A program made the position numbers and the translations under genes. From Epiperipatus broadwayi (lineage: Eukaryota > Onychophora > Udeonychophora > Euonychophora > Peripatidae), in assembly GCA_028023455.1 (NCBI GenBank), contig JAQFVV010006197.1:14131254-14195253 (forward strand): a stretch of DNA of 64,000 bases. Direction: 5' to 3'. Shown piece after piece: positions 36,070 to 47,104 of the stretch. The notes beneath the pieces were generated by a model. The model was not told where the DNA came from, searched no databases, and worked only from the letters and a program-made list of their open reading frames with translations. The stretch's first letter is position 1. Every line of letters begins with the position of its first letter.

Positions 36070-38070
36070 TTTACAATTTTCAGTAAAATTCCAATGAATT
36101 TAAATTGATTTTGAACATGATTCAGATTTAAATGAAATCAATAGGAAGATAACTGATATACTTTTAAAAACTGCTACAAAGATAGCTGATAAAAAAAAAA
36201 ACAATTGATAAGTAAAATTCCTGCTGAGACTAGGGAATTTTTGAAGAAAATAAGGAATATGAAGAACAATTGAATATCTCAAATTTTGGGTAAAATTGTG
36301 TGGAAAAGAGTTGATAATAATGTAAGAAAGTATAATTGTGAACTAGCAAAGAAAATTATAGAAGAGAATAAAAGTCTCAAGAGTATTAAAACAACATTTG
36401 TATTGGTAGGAAACTTATTTCTGCAATAAGAAGAAAATATGGAACTATTACTAAAAAGAGAGATGACATCATGAAATGTGTAGAAGAATTCTATCAAGAA
36501 TTATATAGTAATAAACAACAAGGAAAAGTATCTCATACAACTATTATATCTTTTGAATTGCCCAGGATTTTAAATGAAGAACTGAGACATGCAATTAAAT
36601 TTTTGAAGAAGGGGAAAACTCTATGTAATGACGTAATTATAATTGTTATATTAAAAGAAACAAGTAAAAAAATAGAATTTTTTTTGGAAAAATTATATAT
36701 CAAATGTTTAAATGATAAAGATGTACCAGATAATTGGAAGCATGCAATATTAATATTTATATTTTAAAAAAGTGATAGAGACGATAATAGAAATTACAGA
36801 CTTATCAGTCTTTTATCAGTTCTATACAATTTTTTTACCAAGATAATTACAACTCAGCAGCAGTGAACTTTAGATTTCAACCAATCAAAAAGAATAATTT
36901 GCATTTAAAAGTGTTTTTAGTACAGTAGATCATATCCAAGTATTGAGAGAAGTTATAAAAAGGACCAATGAATTTGAGTTGCTATTATCTTTCGATTTGT
37001 AGATTATAAAAATGGATTTGATTCTGTAAGAATTTATTCAATGATTAAAGAATTGGATCATCAAGATATAGACATGGAATATTGGCATATTTTGAAGGAT
37101 ATTTATAAAAATGCAACAGCAACAATTAGATTACATAATGATATTAGGAAGATTAACATTGATAAAAGTGTATGACAGAGTGACTCCATATCTCCAAAAC
37201 TTTTTACAGAGTGCTGCAGGAAGGATTTTGTGGATTAAAATGGGAAGCTAAATGAATAAAAGTAAATTGAGATTATTTATAATTGTTTAGATTTTGCAAA
37301 TGATATAGTTGTATTTGCAATTAGTGCCTTAGAGTTTAAGGAGATGTTGCATTAGTTATCAGATTAAAGTAAAAGTATGACTAAAGCAATGTTCAATGAA
37401 TTTTATCAAAAGTTGAAAATAAAGATTGATAATGATGAGTTAGGAGAAGCTAACAACTAGAAATATCTTAGTCAGATTATTACAACAGATGGAAACATAA
37501 TGGATAATATTAACCATAGAATTAAATATGGTTGAAGTGCTTTTGGTAGAAATAATTTAATATTAAAAAGGAAATAGGCCTTTGTGTTTGAAAAGGAAAG
37601 CTTTAATAAATGTATTTTATCACTTTTACTTTTGTATCTGAGTGTTGGACATTTAACAGAAGAGTTATAGAGAGATTTCAGATCACACAAAGAAGTATTG
37701 AGAGATGCAATATTAGGAGTAACAAGATGAGATCAAAAATGAAATACATGGGTAAGAGAAATGAATTAATTGACTGTAATGGAGTTGGGCTGAATGTATT
37801 GCAAGAAGAGATGGAAATAGGTGGACAGTTGAAATCTTAAACAGGATTCCAAGAGATTGTAAAAGACCTGGAAAAAGACCATATAAGAGATGAATGGATG
37901 AAATAAGGAAGAGTGCAGGAGTAATATGGACAAGAAAGAGTAGAAATCAGAAAAGATGGATTGAACTTGGAGAACAATGATCGTGAGTTAAACAACATTC
38001 AATAAAAATCAGAAAAGATGGATTAAACTTGGCGAATAATGATGGTGAATTAAGCAACACTCAAAAATAA
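36070..38070 (+). pseudogene. RTE-like retrotransposon, decayed copy without endonuclease
   Basis: It follows the element at 42480-45625 from the inter-domain region (near 43570) to the end. Recognisable pieces are the linker (36104-36470), KCVEEFYQELYSN (36474-36512), a decayed RT block 1 (near 36795-36840), the equivalent of GFSTVDHIQVL (near 36910-36945), a block 3 in which EKAFDSI is altered, a block near 37300 where FADD reads FANDI, and the KYLGQI tail. There are at least a dozen stops or shifts. The start is truncated and has an internal deletion. At the end a ~62-bp unit is tandemly doubled (37945-38070). Its 3' end carries GAATTAAGCAACACTC, not an ATG repeat, so it is a different subfamily. 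Confidence 0.85.
37945..38070 (+). repeat. tandem duplication of an RTE 3' end, period ~62 bp
   Basis: AATCAGAAAAGATGGATT starts at 37945 and again at 38007. Both copies continue with AACTTGG, AATGATNGTGA and TTAANCAACA. The doubling is confined to the last coding bases and 3' end of the RTE copy. Confidence 0.8.
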
Positions 38071-40172
38071 TTGTCATGATAAATTTCCTTTGAAGTGCTA
38101 ATTATAATAATGTGTCAACATCAAGTATCAAAGTAACTTATATTACAGATGAAAAATATATCTGCTGGAAATATCAACTAGATTGAGATTTTTGATTTCA
38201 ACTGATTTGAAATGAGGCTGTGTGGACATCACCGATGAGTTGACATACATCCTAATAAATATTTAGTCGACTATCCACATAAGATCGTGGATGGAAGAAG
38301 AAAATGGATTTATGGTGTTGTATTAATATAATTAGTGATACAAAGCAAGTTAATCACTCCAATTATTACAATTTTAGATTATAAGTCTTGTTGAGGCATT
38401 TTAAGAATCATTTTAAGACAAAAAATAAGAATTCTTTAAATAAATGATACTACAGTTAAATAGCATTTTTAGAATAAATAGATTTGTTTTGTTTTTTCCA
38501 AATATACTGGATCTACGCACAAATGTTAACGTACTGAATTTAAGTATACTGTATATATATTTTAATTAATGACTTCTACTTTCATTCAAAATGTTTTTTA
38601 TGTGGAAGTTTGCAAAAAAAAAATTCTATTTTTTTTTCTTAAATTAAAAAAAGTATGATGATTGTTTCAATTAATTATGTAAAAGCCTTATTTTCTATTT
38701 GTTTTAAAAGCAATTTTTAAACCACTTATTTTATTTAAATTATGCAACAAATTATATGATTATCTGCTTGGAAGATCATGTGATGCTAAAGCAATAAAAT
38801 GATAGGCTGAACACTGCAGTTTCATTTTAAACAACTAAACCCATTTATGTATATATTATTTTTCCAGATTTGATTTAGAAACTTTTAGTTTTTATTTAAC
38901 TATCTTGCAACTTAGTAAACCACTAACAGTTTAATAAAAAAATATGAATGTTTGCATATGACAATTCATGTCATTGGAAAAAAATTTGAAGTAATTAAAA
39001 TATAGTTTCCAAGTTTCTTCATATTCCATTATACATTTAATAAAAATAATAATAACAGCCATTCATAAATTAGTATGGCTATTCTAATTAAAAAAAAAAA
39101 CCCACACACACACACACAAAGAAAGAGAATAAAAGAGAAAAAGAAAAAAAAAATTTTCTACAAATGACTTCTGTTATTATATAAACCAATCTGTAAAACA
39201 CAAATATGTTCATTTATAGAACATGATTTTACACATAACATTATGTTGTGGCTACTGGAATTGAAAGACCGATATCACTAGTATTGTTTGATGTGAGCTA
39301 CTAATGTTTACCTATCACCTTGTTCCAAAAGTGCGCAAAGTTTAAATTACGAATTCCTAATGAATAACCCAGTGTCATATCCGTTAGTTACACAAGCTTT
39401 AAAAAACTCTCAAATGGTTTTAAGGTTTTTAATCCCTACATTTAAATAACAAGTTAAAAATAACAGATGCCATTGAATGTAGAGTCATATAAATCTAGTA
39501 TCTGTTACCAAAAGAAGCAAATTAGGTAGAAATCCATAGGAGTTTAGCTTTCACTACTACTTAGTGTTGGTTTTGAAAATGGGAGATATTATAAGTGTTT
39601 ATTGATGTATGTGGGTTCACATATGCATATATTTTAGATTGGAAGATAATATAAGTATCACCATTGCACTTTAAAATATTGTTTCAAAAACACATGCTCT
39701 GCTATTGCATATGCATGATTTAAGCTAGTATCAAAAACAGGTTTATTTAACTATGTTTACAATAAAGAAAAAATTATAAAATAACATTAAATTTGGCAAT
39801 ACATTTATAAACCATTAAATTACTTAATGTCCAATATTAATAAGATTCCATGTGGAATTTGCTATTAGGTGAGGAGCTAACTTCAAATCTCTTTCTTTGA
39901 TATCTTTTAATTTTGCATGATTTAAGCTAATTATAGTTTTACAGAAAACCATTCATTTTATCAGTATTGATTTGCAAGTGATCTTTATTTATTTCATGAT
40001 ATTAATTATAGAAAGAAATGCCCTGAATAACAGAACAGTCAAAAAATGGTGAACTTGAGAGCTAAAGGTTTCTGAATTGATTCTTAACCAAATAAAGTAA
40101 TAAAAAGATTTTCTGTTTGATCAACTGACTGGAATTATTGCTCAATATGGCCCTTGAAGATATTGGAATGAC
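38071..40172. other. unrecognised AT-rich DNA with a (CA)n microsatellite
   Basis: A (CA)n run is at 39102-39118. A GATGAG-containing stretch near 38235 was checked as a hammerhead ribozyme and rejected. No coding motif. Confidence 0.45.
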
Positions 40173-40320
40173 TGTACATGTAAAACATATGTCTAAATAT
40201 CTACAGTTTTTTTCCCTCACTTATAATATATTCCTTTTGTTTTAAAAAAACTACTGTAGAAAATTTACAAAGAGATCATTCTGATAGTAAATTTAAGTGA
40301 AATAAAATTTGTATGCAAAT
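40173..40320 (+). repeat. direct repeat A of a pair flanking the gypsy relic and the RTE
   Basis: This block (AAAACATATGTNTAAATA, CTTTTGTTTTAAAAAAACTA, GTAGAAAATTTAC, then AAATAAAATTTGTATGCAAA) recurs in the same order and orientation at 45668-45810. Divergence is considerable. One copy abuts the gypsy relic and the other follows the RTE tail. Confidence 0.65.
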
Positions 40321-40344
40321 TAGCATGAAAAGTTTGATAAATAT

Positions 40345-41780
40345 TTTGACAGGCTTTGACTATGAATAAGAGTATAAAGCAGGAAAAGAAATTGGATATG
40401 TTCATCATCTGTGTCAATTATCTGATAATAAGGAAAAGGGATGTGCAGTTAGGAAAATTAACCACATAGACATTTTAAAATCCATATTTTTAAATAGTTC
40501 AGTTACAACTGAGTGAATTAAACTATATACAGAATACATTCAACTCATGAAATGGATTAAATTTCGCTGGTCTAAAACATATTCTATGGGAGCTGTAAAA
40601 CTGATCTCGAATCTATGAGATAGCCTTTCAGTCTGCAATGCATGTTTTCTGATTACAGATCACATACTTATTCCCCCAAAGGCAGAATATACATATTGGA
40701 TCTTTTGCACCAACACCATCCTGACCTAGTGAGAATAAAGGCATTGGCCTGATCATACATATGGGGACAAAATTTAACTGGTGACATTGAGCAGATGATT
40801 AAAAAAATGCACCAACTATCAACAAACTGCAAAAAATGCTACTAAACAAACATGGGAAAAGTCTATGATCCCTTAGGCTTATATCTATTTAAATCATATA
40901 TGACCACTAGATCGATACATAATACTGATACTTGTAGATTTATTCTCCCAATGAAATAATACAAATTAGTAAAAAGTATGAGTGTGGAATGCACAATAAT
41001 AACACTGAACAAATATATGCTATGCATGGTTATTTGGGGATAACAGTAATGGATAACAATATAGACTTTACTTCACAGTAATTTATGGATTACTTGCAGG
41101 ATAAAGGGTGAAACATTTCTTACTCCATTTTATCATTCTGAATGTAATGGTCTCACAGAGAAAGCAGTTCAACATTTAAAGAATGTGTTGAAAAAAAGTG
41201 GAATAAAAGATGTAATAGAAGTATTAGTGGATGCTATACATAACCAGTACTTTACATCTAATACAGCAACAAATAAGACTCCAGCAGAATTATTGATATA
41301 TTCATTCTAGACGCATCTGACCAAGTTATTGTCATTTACTAATAAAGATAAAAATCAAAATTTGAGAAAATTCTAAATAGGAGAAAGCATAAGGGTATGC
41401 AATATTCTTAAAAGAAAAGAATGTGTTTTCCTCCCATTTTCTAATTTTGAATTAGAAAATGGGAAGAAAATGAGGAGACACATTAATCATCTTTACTCTT
41501 ATTTTGTGGCAACTTTATTGGATATTTATGGAAATAATTTATTAGTTAATGAAATAGAAAAAAAAGATATTGTATTAGATGATTTAAATAATGTTTTGGA
41601 TGACGATAAATTAATTTATAACAAGGAGGAATTTCTACAGGGGGAAAACAGGGAATAACTACTTCAATAGTGAAAGAGGAGAAAGTTACTTCCAAAATTA
41701 CATACATATGTAGACCACCTATCAGGTTTAGAGGTTATGTATGTGCTGTGTTCAGTGGCATGCTGTAGTCTTCTGGATTG
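40345..41780 (+). pseudogene. Ty3/gypsy polyprotein relic, RNase H end to integrase C-terminus
   Basis: Pieces in order across shifting frames: YKAGKEIGYVHHL near 40372-40410 (end of RNase H, normally YxxGKxNxxADALSR); ILDLLHQ-HPDLVRIKALA near 40695-40750 and a decayed zinc-binding segment CQQ-like near 40830 (the HHCC region of integrase); then SECNGLTEKAVQHLKNVLKK near 41137-41196 (the last part of the core, normally HPxSNGxAERxVQ, including the catalytic Glu position); TNKTPAELL near 41270; and a Pro/Arg-rich end YICRPPIRFRGYVC near 41703-41745. Many stops break it. Protease and most of RT are absent, and no LTR was identified with confidence. The open frame 41470-41658 is part of its tail. 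Confidence 0.85.
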
Positions 41781-42479
41781 CATAAACAAATAATAAAGAT
41801 AATACTCTGAATAATATGGAATGAACATGTCTAGTAGTTAGAAGTAACAAAGTTTTATTTACAGAGCATTACACTTGAGGATTATAAACCATTACTAATT
41901 TTATAAATGTTCTAAGTTACACACTTATATGATACTCTATAGACACAATATTATGAGGGCTTGAAGGCTTACAAAAATAATATTGAAAATCTATACAACC
42001 TGTCATGACTCCCCAAGTTTACTTTGGTATGTCCAGAGATAAACTTTTCTATGGAGCTATAGATGATGGAGGGTGACTGGAGTACCTGTTGGCTGGCACA
42101 TCTGCATACCTGGAACTTCACCTAGCAAGTGCCAACCCTTGTTCTTCTACATGCATTCTTCAATGTTGTAGAATGCCTCTTTTGATTGGCCATCTGCTAC
42201 CCATATAGTGGTCCATATCTCGAGTTTCCATATCCAATTCTTGTGATCAGATAAAGCATTTTACATTCCATTTGTATATTTTTAGCCATCAGTTTTCACT
42301 ATCATTGAAACTGATTAGGAACTAACATTCTTTACTTAGCTTAGATTTATATCTTTTAATTAATACTATTTAATTAATCTTAAGTATTTTATAATTAATG
42401 TGTATGCCTTCGGCATACACGCACATACATTATTTTTTATGCATAAAATATTTTAATAAATACTACTTTATTTTTCTCT
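41781..42479. other. segment between gypsy relic and RTE, possibly gypsy 3' LTR
   Basis: It contains a moderately GC-rich part (about 41990-42260) and a short inverted pair TGTATGCC/GGCATACA near 42401-42418. The position directly after the gypsy integrase end suggests LTR material, but no matching 5' LTR exists in the window, so this is a guess. Confidence 0.35.
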
Positions 42480-45400
42480 TGGAGGCCTTAAAGGAACTGA
42501 GCAGGGCAAAATCCTAATGTCCACTCCATATGTTCTTGTCGTTGCAGCTGTTATTACTATGTAATTATTCATATAGTATATGAACATGGATGGGCTGGTG
42601 AGTTTATTGGCTTTTTACCTCCAAGTTTAAGAATATTTTTTCAATATATACAATCATGACAGACAAAAATAAATCATGGCCCTTATTCCCAGGAGGCTGT
42701 AAAATCACTAACCAAGGCAGCAATTGGTGGCGGAAGACGGAAGGTGCTAAGAATCCCCTGATTGCAGACTCAGGCTGCCATTTGATGATGACTTTTTATT
42801 TAAGCACTTACAACTGCAGATCACTTTCAAGTGAAGGAAGATTGCAAGAGTTAGAAGAAGAACTATCTTATATTAAATGGGACATTATTGAACTTTGTGA
42901 AGTTAGAAGAAAAGGTGAAGAAACAATTGATTTAAAAAGTGGACATGTACTCTACTATAAATGCACAAATATTGGAAATACAAGTGGAATAGGATTGATT
43001 ATAAATAAAAAATGGAAGAATAACATTGTGGAGATTGATGGTGTATCGGACTGGGTGGCAAGATTAATTTTACAACTTAATAGCAGATACCAAATGCAGA
43101 TAATTCAGGTTTATATCCCAACAAGTTCTCATAGTGATGAAGTAGTAGAAGATATTTATATGGATGTACAAAAGGCTTTTGATCAGAGTAAACAACATTT
43201 TAAAATTGTTATGGGAGACTTTAATGATGGAATTGGTAAACAAATGAAAGACGAAAATGCTGTAGGTAATTTTGGTTAGGTAATAGAAATGAGAGAGGTC
43301 ATAGACTTATGGAGTTTGCAGAAAAAGAAAAACTATATTATGAATTCTTTTTTTGAGAAAAAAGTTAAAAGGAAATGGACATGGAAGCATCCAAATGAAG
43401 ATATAGCAGAATTGGATTATATTTTGACTAACAGAAAATACATATTTCAAGATTGTAATGTTCTTAATAAATTTAATACAGGAAGTGATCATCGATTAGT
43501 AAGATGTAAAATACATGTTAATGCAAAACTAGAGAGTCAAAAATTATTAAGAAAAACAATATTTACAGTTGATATTCCTAAGCTTCAGAAATATTCTAAT
43601 GAATTTAAGTTAGAACTTACAAATCGGTTTCAAGTATTAGTAGATTTTGAACATGATTCAGATTTGAATGAAATTAATAGGAAAATAATTGATACACTTT
43701 TAAAAACTGCAACAAAGATAGCTGGTAGAAAAAAGCAGCAATTGACCAGTAAAATTTCTACTGAGACTAGAGAATTTATGAAGAAAAGAAGGAATATGAA
43801 GATATACAAAAATGATGCATTAAAAAGGATTGAATATCTCGAATTTTGTAAAATGGTGTGGAAAAGAGTTGAAAATGATATAAGAAAGTATAATTGTGAA
43901 CTAGCAAGGAAAGCTGTAGAAGAGAATAAAAGTCTAAAGAGTGTAAAACAACATTTTGGTATTGGTAGGAAATTTATATCTGCAGTAAGAAAAAAAGATG
44001 GTATTATTACTAAAAAGAGAGATGACATCATGAAATGTGTAGAAGACTTTTATCAAGAATTATATAGCAATAAAGAACAAGTACCTCCTATACCTATTAT
44101 ATCTTCTCAATTGCCCAGAATTTTGAATGAGGAAGTGAGACATGCAATTAAATGTATAAAGAAAGAGAAGGCTCCAGGTAATAATGGAATTATAATTGAT
44201 ATATTAAAAGAAGCAGGTGAAGAAATAGAATTTTTTTTAGCAAAGTTATATTCCAAATGTCTAAATGATAAAGATGTACCAGATGATTGGAAGAATGCAG
44301 TATTAATTTTAATATTTAAAAAAGATGATAAAGAAGATATTAGAAATTACAGACCTATCAGTCTTTTATCAGTTTTATACAAAATTTTTACTAAGATAAT
44401 TACAACTCATCTACAGAGAACACTGGACTTCCACCAACCAAGAGAACAAGCTGGATTTAAAAGTGGTTTTAGTACAGTAGATCATATCTAGGTATTGAGA
44501 GAAGTTATAGAAAGGATAAATGAATGTGAGTTGACATTATGCTTAGGATTTGTAGATTATGAAAAGGCATTTGATTCTATAAACATTTCTTCAGTGATTA
44601 AAGCATTGGATCATCAAGGTATAGATCCAGAATATTGTCATATTTTAAAGAATATTTATAAAAATGCAACAGCAACAATTAGATTACATAATGATAGTAG
44701 GAAAGTCAACATTGGGAAGGGTGTAAGACAGGGTGACTCCATATCTCCAAAACTTTTTACAGCAGTGCTGCAAGAACTATTTTGTGGATTAAAATGGGAA
44801 GCTAAAGGAGTGAAAGTAAATGGAGATTATTTAAGTCATTTAGATTTTGCAAATGATGTAGTTGTTTTTGCAAATAATGCTTTAGAGTTACAGGAAATGT
44901 TGCAGGTGTTATCAGATGAAAGTAGGACTAAAGATAAATGTTAAAAAGACTAAAGTAATGTTTAATAGGTTTTCTCAAAATATGAAAATAAAGATTGATT
45001 ATGATGAATTAGAAGAAGTTAACAGTTACAAATACCTTGGCCAGATTATTAATACAGATGCAAACATAATGGATGAAATTAATCATAGAATTACACTTGG
45101 TTGGAGTGCTTTTGGTAGAAATAACTTGATCCTAAAAGAAATATGCCTATGTGTTTGAAAAGGAAGGTTTTTAATAAATGTGTTTTGCCAGTTTTTACTT
45201 ATGGATCTGAGACTTGGACACTTAATGGAAGAGCAATACAGAAACTTCAAAACACTCAAAGAAATATGGAGAGATGCATACATGTTGGGAGTAACAAGAA
45301 GAGATTGAAAATGCAATGTATGGGTAAGAGAACAAACAGGTATTACTGATCTTGAAAAATTAAAAGACTGAAGTGGAGTTGGGCTGGACATATTGTTAGA

Positions 45401-45625
45401 AGAGATGATAATAGATGGACAATTGAAATTTTAAACTGGATTACAAGAGATTGTAAAAGACCCAGAAAGAGACCACATGTGAGATGGATGGATGAAATAA
45501 GAAAGTGTACAGGGGTGATATGGAGAAGAGAAGCTAAAGATCGGAAAAGATGGATTGAACTTGGAGAGACCTTCATCCTGCAGTGGATTGATAATGGTTT
45601 ATGATGATGATGATGATGATGCAAA
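42480..45625 (+). mobile_element. RTE-like non-LTR retrotransposon, nearly full length
   Basis: One element spans a GC-richer 5' leader (from about 42480, boundary uncertain), an AP-type endonuclease, a reverse transcriptase and a C-terminal domain. It ends in a (TGA/ATG)n tail at 45600-45622. The short length (about 3.1 kb), single ORF, almost no 3' UTR and microsatellite tail are hallmarks of the RTE clade. Three 5'-truncated relatives lie at 7668-8690, 11656-12524 and 36070-38070. Target-site duplication was not found because the 5' edge is unclear. Confidence 0.9.
42656..45604 (+). pseudogene. RTE endonuclease-reverse transcriptase ORF, broken
   Basis: The endonuclease part has STYNCRSLSSEGRLQELEEE (42805-42864), ELCEVR near 42893 (catalytic Glu), QVYIPTSS (43107), GDFND (43213), TWKHPNEDIAELDYI (near 43378-43422) and GSDHRLV (43482). 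The RT part has NYRPISLLSVLYKIF (44345), QAGFKSGFSTVDHI (44450), FVDYEKAFDSI (44549), GVRQGDSISPKLF (44719) and LDFANDVVVF (44839). The last should be FADD, so a catalytic Asp is lost. Breaks: a frameshift at about 43275 with an early TAG, compensated near 43335; a TAG at 44489-44491 where relatives have Gln; an 8-nt deletion between AGTAGG repeats near 44927; a 1-nt deletion near 45138; and a further shift near 45280. The final stop TGA (45602-45604) lies inside the ATG-repeat tail. ATG at 42656 is the first in frame; the true start is unknown. Confidence 0.92.
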
Positions 45626-45667
45626 TGAGTTCATTATTTCTAAAGTTGGGTGAAGACTGAAATGTTT

Positions 45668-45810
45668 GTGCATATAAAACATATGTATAAATAAAGATAG
45701 TCATTTTTGCAAATAAAACATTTCTCTTTGTTTTAAAAAACTACTCTAGAAAATCTGGAAAGAAAATGCCCCAATAATAAATTTAATTAAAATAAAATTT
45801 GTACACAAAT
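45668..45810 (+). repeat. direct repeat B, partner of 40173-40320
   Basis: The order of blocks is the same as in the copy at 40173: AAAACATATGTATAAATA, TTTGTTTTAAAAAACTACT, AGAAAATCTGGAAA, AATAATAAATTTAA, then AAATAAAATTTGTACACAAA. It lies about 45 bp past the RTE tail. No coding content. Confidence 0.65.
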
Positions 45811-46014
45811 GAAGGAAGGCATTTACAATGCAAACTAGCAGAATATGATGTGCGTGAAAGCAAAAGTCTTTATTGTTCGTTAAAATGGTTGTCAAAGAAA
45901 AGATTAATTAACAGAAGTTAAGAAAATCAGCAAAAAAAACACTTAATTTGCGGTCTTTAAAGAGTTTACTTGTATAAGGAAATAGTATATTGTCCATTAA
46001 GATTAAACTGCTGA

Positions 46015-46111
46015 TTTTTTTTTTCATGTGTCAAAGCATCAGCCGGGAAGCGAACCCGGGACAATTGCTTGTAAAGCAGCTGTGCTAACCACTCAGCCAC
46101 CAATGCTTGAC
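46015..46111 (-). mobile_element. tRNA-derived SINE, short-variable-arm form, with target-site duplication
   Basis: The minus strand reads GTCAAGCATTGGTGGCTGAG, A box TGGCTGAGTGG, CTGCTTTACAAGCA, a collapsed variable arm (CCCG joined directly to GGTTCGC), B box GGTTCGCTTCC and CCGGCTGATGCTTTGACACATG-like end with A10 tail. Flanks TAAACTGCTGA (46004-46014) and TAAATTGCTGA (46112-46122) form an 11-bp duplication with one change. The acceptor-stem halves AGCATTG and CTGATGCT still pair. Confidence 0.93.
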
Positions 46112-46122
46112 TAAATTGCTGA

Positions 46123-46699
46123 AATATTATTAATATACATGTATGTATGTGCAAGAGATTTTTCAAAATGAAAAACACACACAAATTTGGTTTACTCATA
46201 GTGTGAATAGTATATAATTCCACTCGAGGACAAATTGCAGCTTATTTAATTTTATGGATTATTACTTTCTTAATGTTTTTTACTCATTATTATGGTTGAT
46301 ATATATTGTTACATATAGATTTCAGTGTTTTTTTTTTATTGTTGCTACCTGACTCAGGACATAGCAATATTATTCTTAATAAAAAAATATTTATTGAATA
46401 TATTTAAAGTCAAATGCTATTATAAAAAATATATATATTGCTTTTAATTCTATAAGTAACATTAATACAATTCTCAAGAAAAAATTAAACTTTATTTCAC
46501 AATTTAATTAATAACTCACTGAGCAGTGTTTTCAATCTGGGAGATCATAGTGTTTCAAACTGGCTAAACTGGTGTTATCAGGAGGAAAACATAACATTAA
46601 TATTTGATGGTTAATATGTAAATTCATATTTACATATTCCACTTCCGGAACAAGGCTAAACAAGAGGGTTTTTTTTGTTTATCACATAGATATTATTAG
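46123..46699. other. AT-rich DNA, nothing recognised
   Basis: No coding motif or repeat boundary was recognised. Confidence 0.5.
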
Positions 46700-47104
46700 C
46701 AATAAACCAGGCCTCTTAAGATTTTCTTTTCTGATCATTGCACTCTGCATATACCATTTTAATATTCCATGTATCAAAATCATGGCCAGATTCCTTTGAA
46801 GCTCCAGAAACTTTGACTTCACACTTGAATCTTTCTTTACACAAATACATGTATTGAGCCTAATAACACTGTTGGAGTGCAATTCTCTATAGTAGATTGC
46901 TTTGCAATTAAGTTCATTGCAGCTGATTTTGTAAATAATCTGGAGAGCCTGGTTCGGAGACAACCTGTCCTTTGTATTATTTAAGTCAATTTTTCTGAAG
47001 CATCACATGGAGTCTGGCCATGATTTTGATCCATGGAATATTAAAATGGTGCGTGCATGTCACAATGATTAGAAAAGAAAATTTAAAAAGGCATGGTTTA
47101 TCAC
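46700..47104. repeat. fold-back element with ~95-bp arms
   Basis: The left arm 46700-46794 and right arm 47009-47104 are inverse copies, sharing ATTTTCTTTTCT(G/A)ATCATTG, ACCATTTTAATATTCCATG, ATCAAAATCATGGCCAGA and TAAACCA. The spacer is about 215 bp. Minus-strand frames cross both arms (46682-46963 and 46986-47171), so MIRKENLK occurs in one arm-derived frame and again at the other arm, a by-product of the repeat. No recognised domain. Confidence 0.8.

Noticed and set aside
38225-38290. Hammerhead-ribozyme-like CGATGAG with flanking pairing stretches
   Set aside because: The core should be CTGATGA with a downstream GAAA; here the first part is altered and GAAA and stem II are missing.
43307-45624. 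Several minus-strand open frames
   Set aside because: They are antisense shadows of the RTE ORF, including a poly-His start that is only the ATG repeat read backwards.
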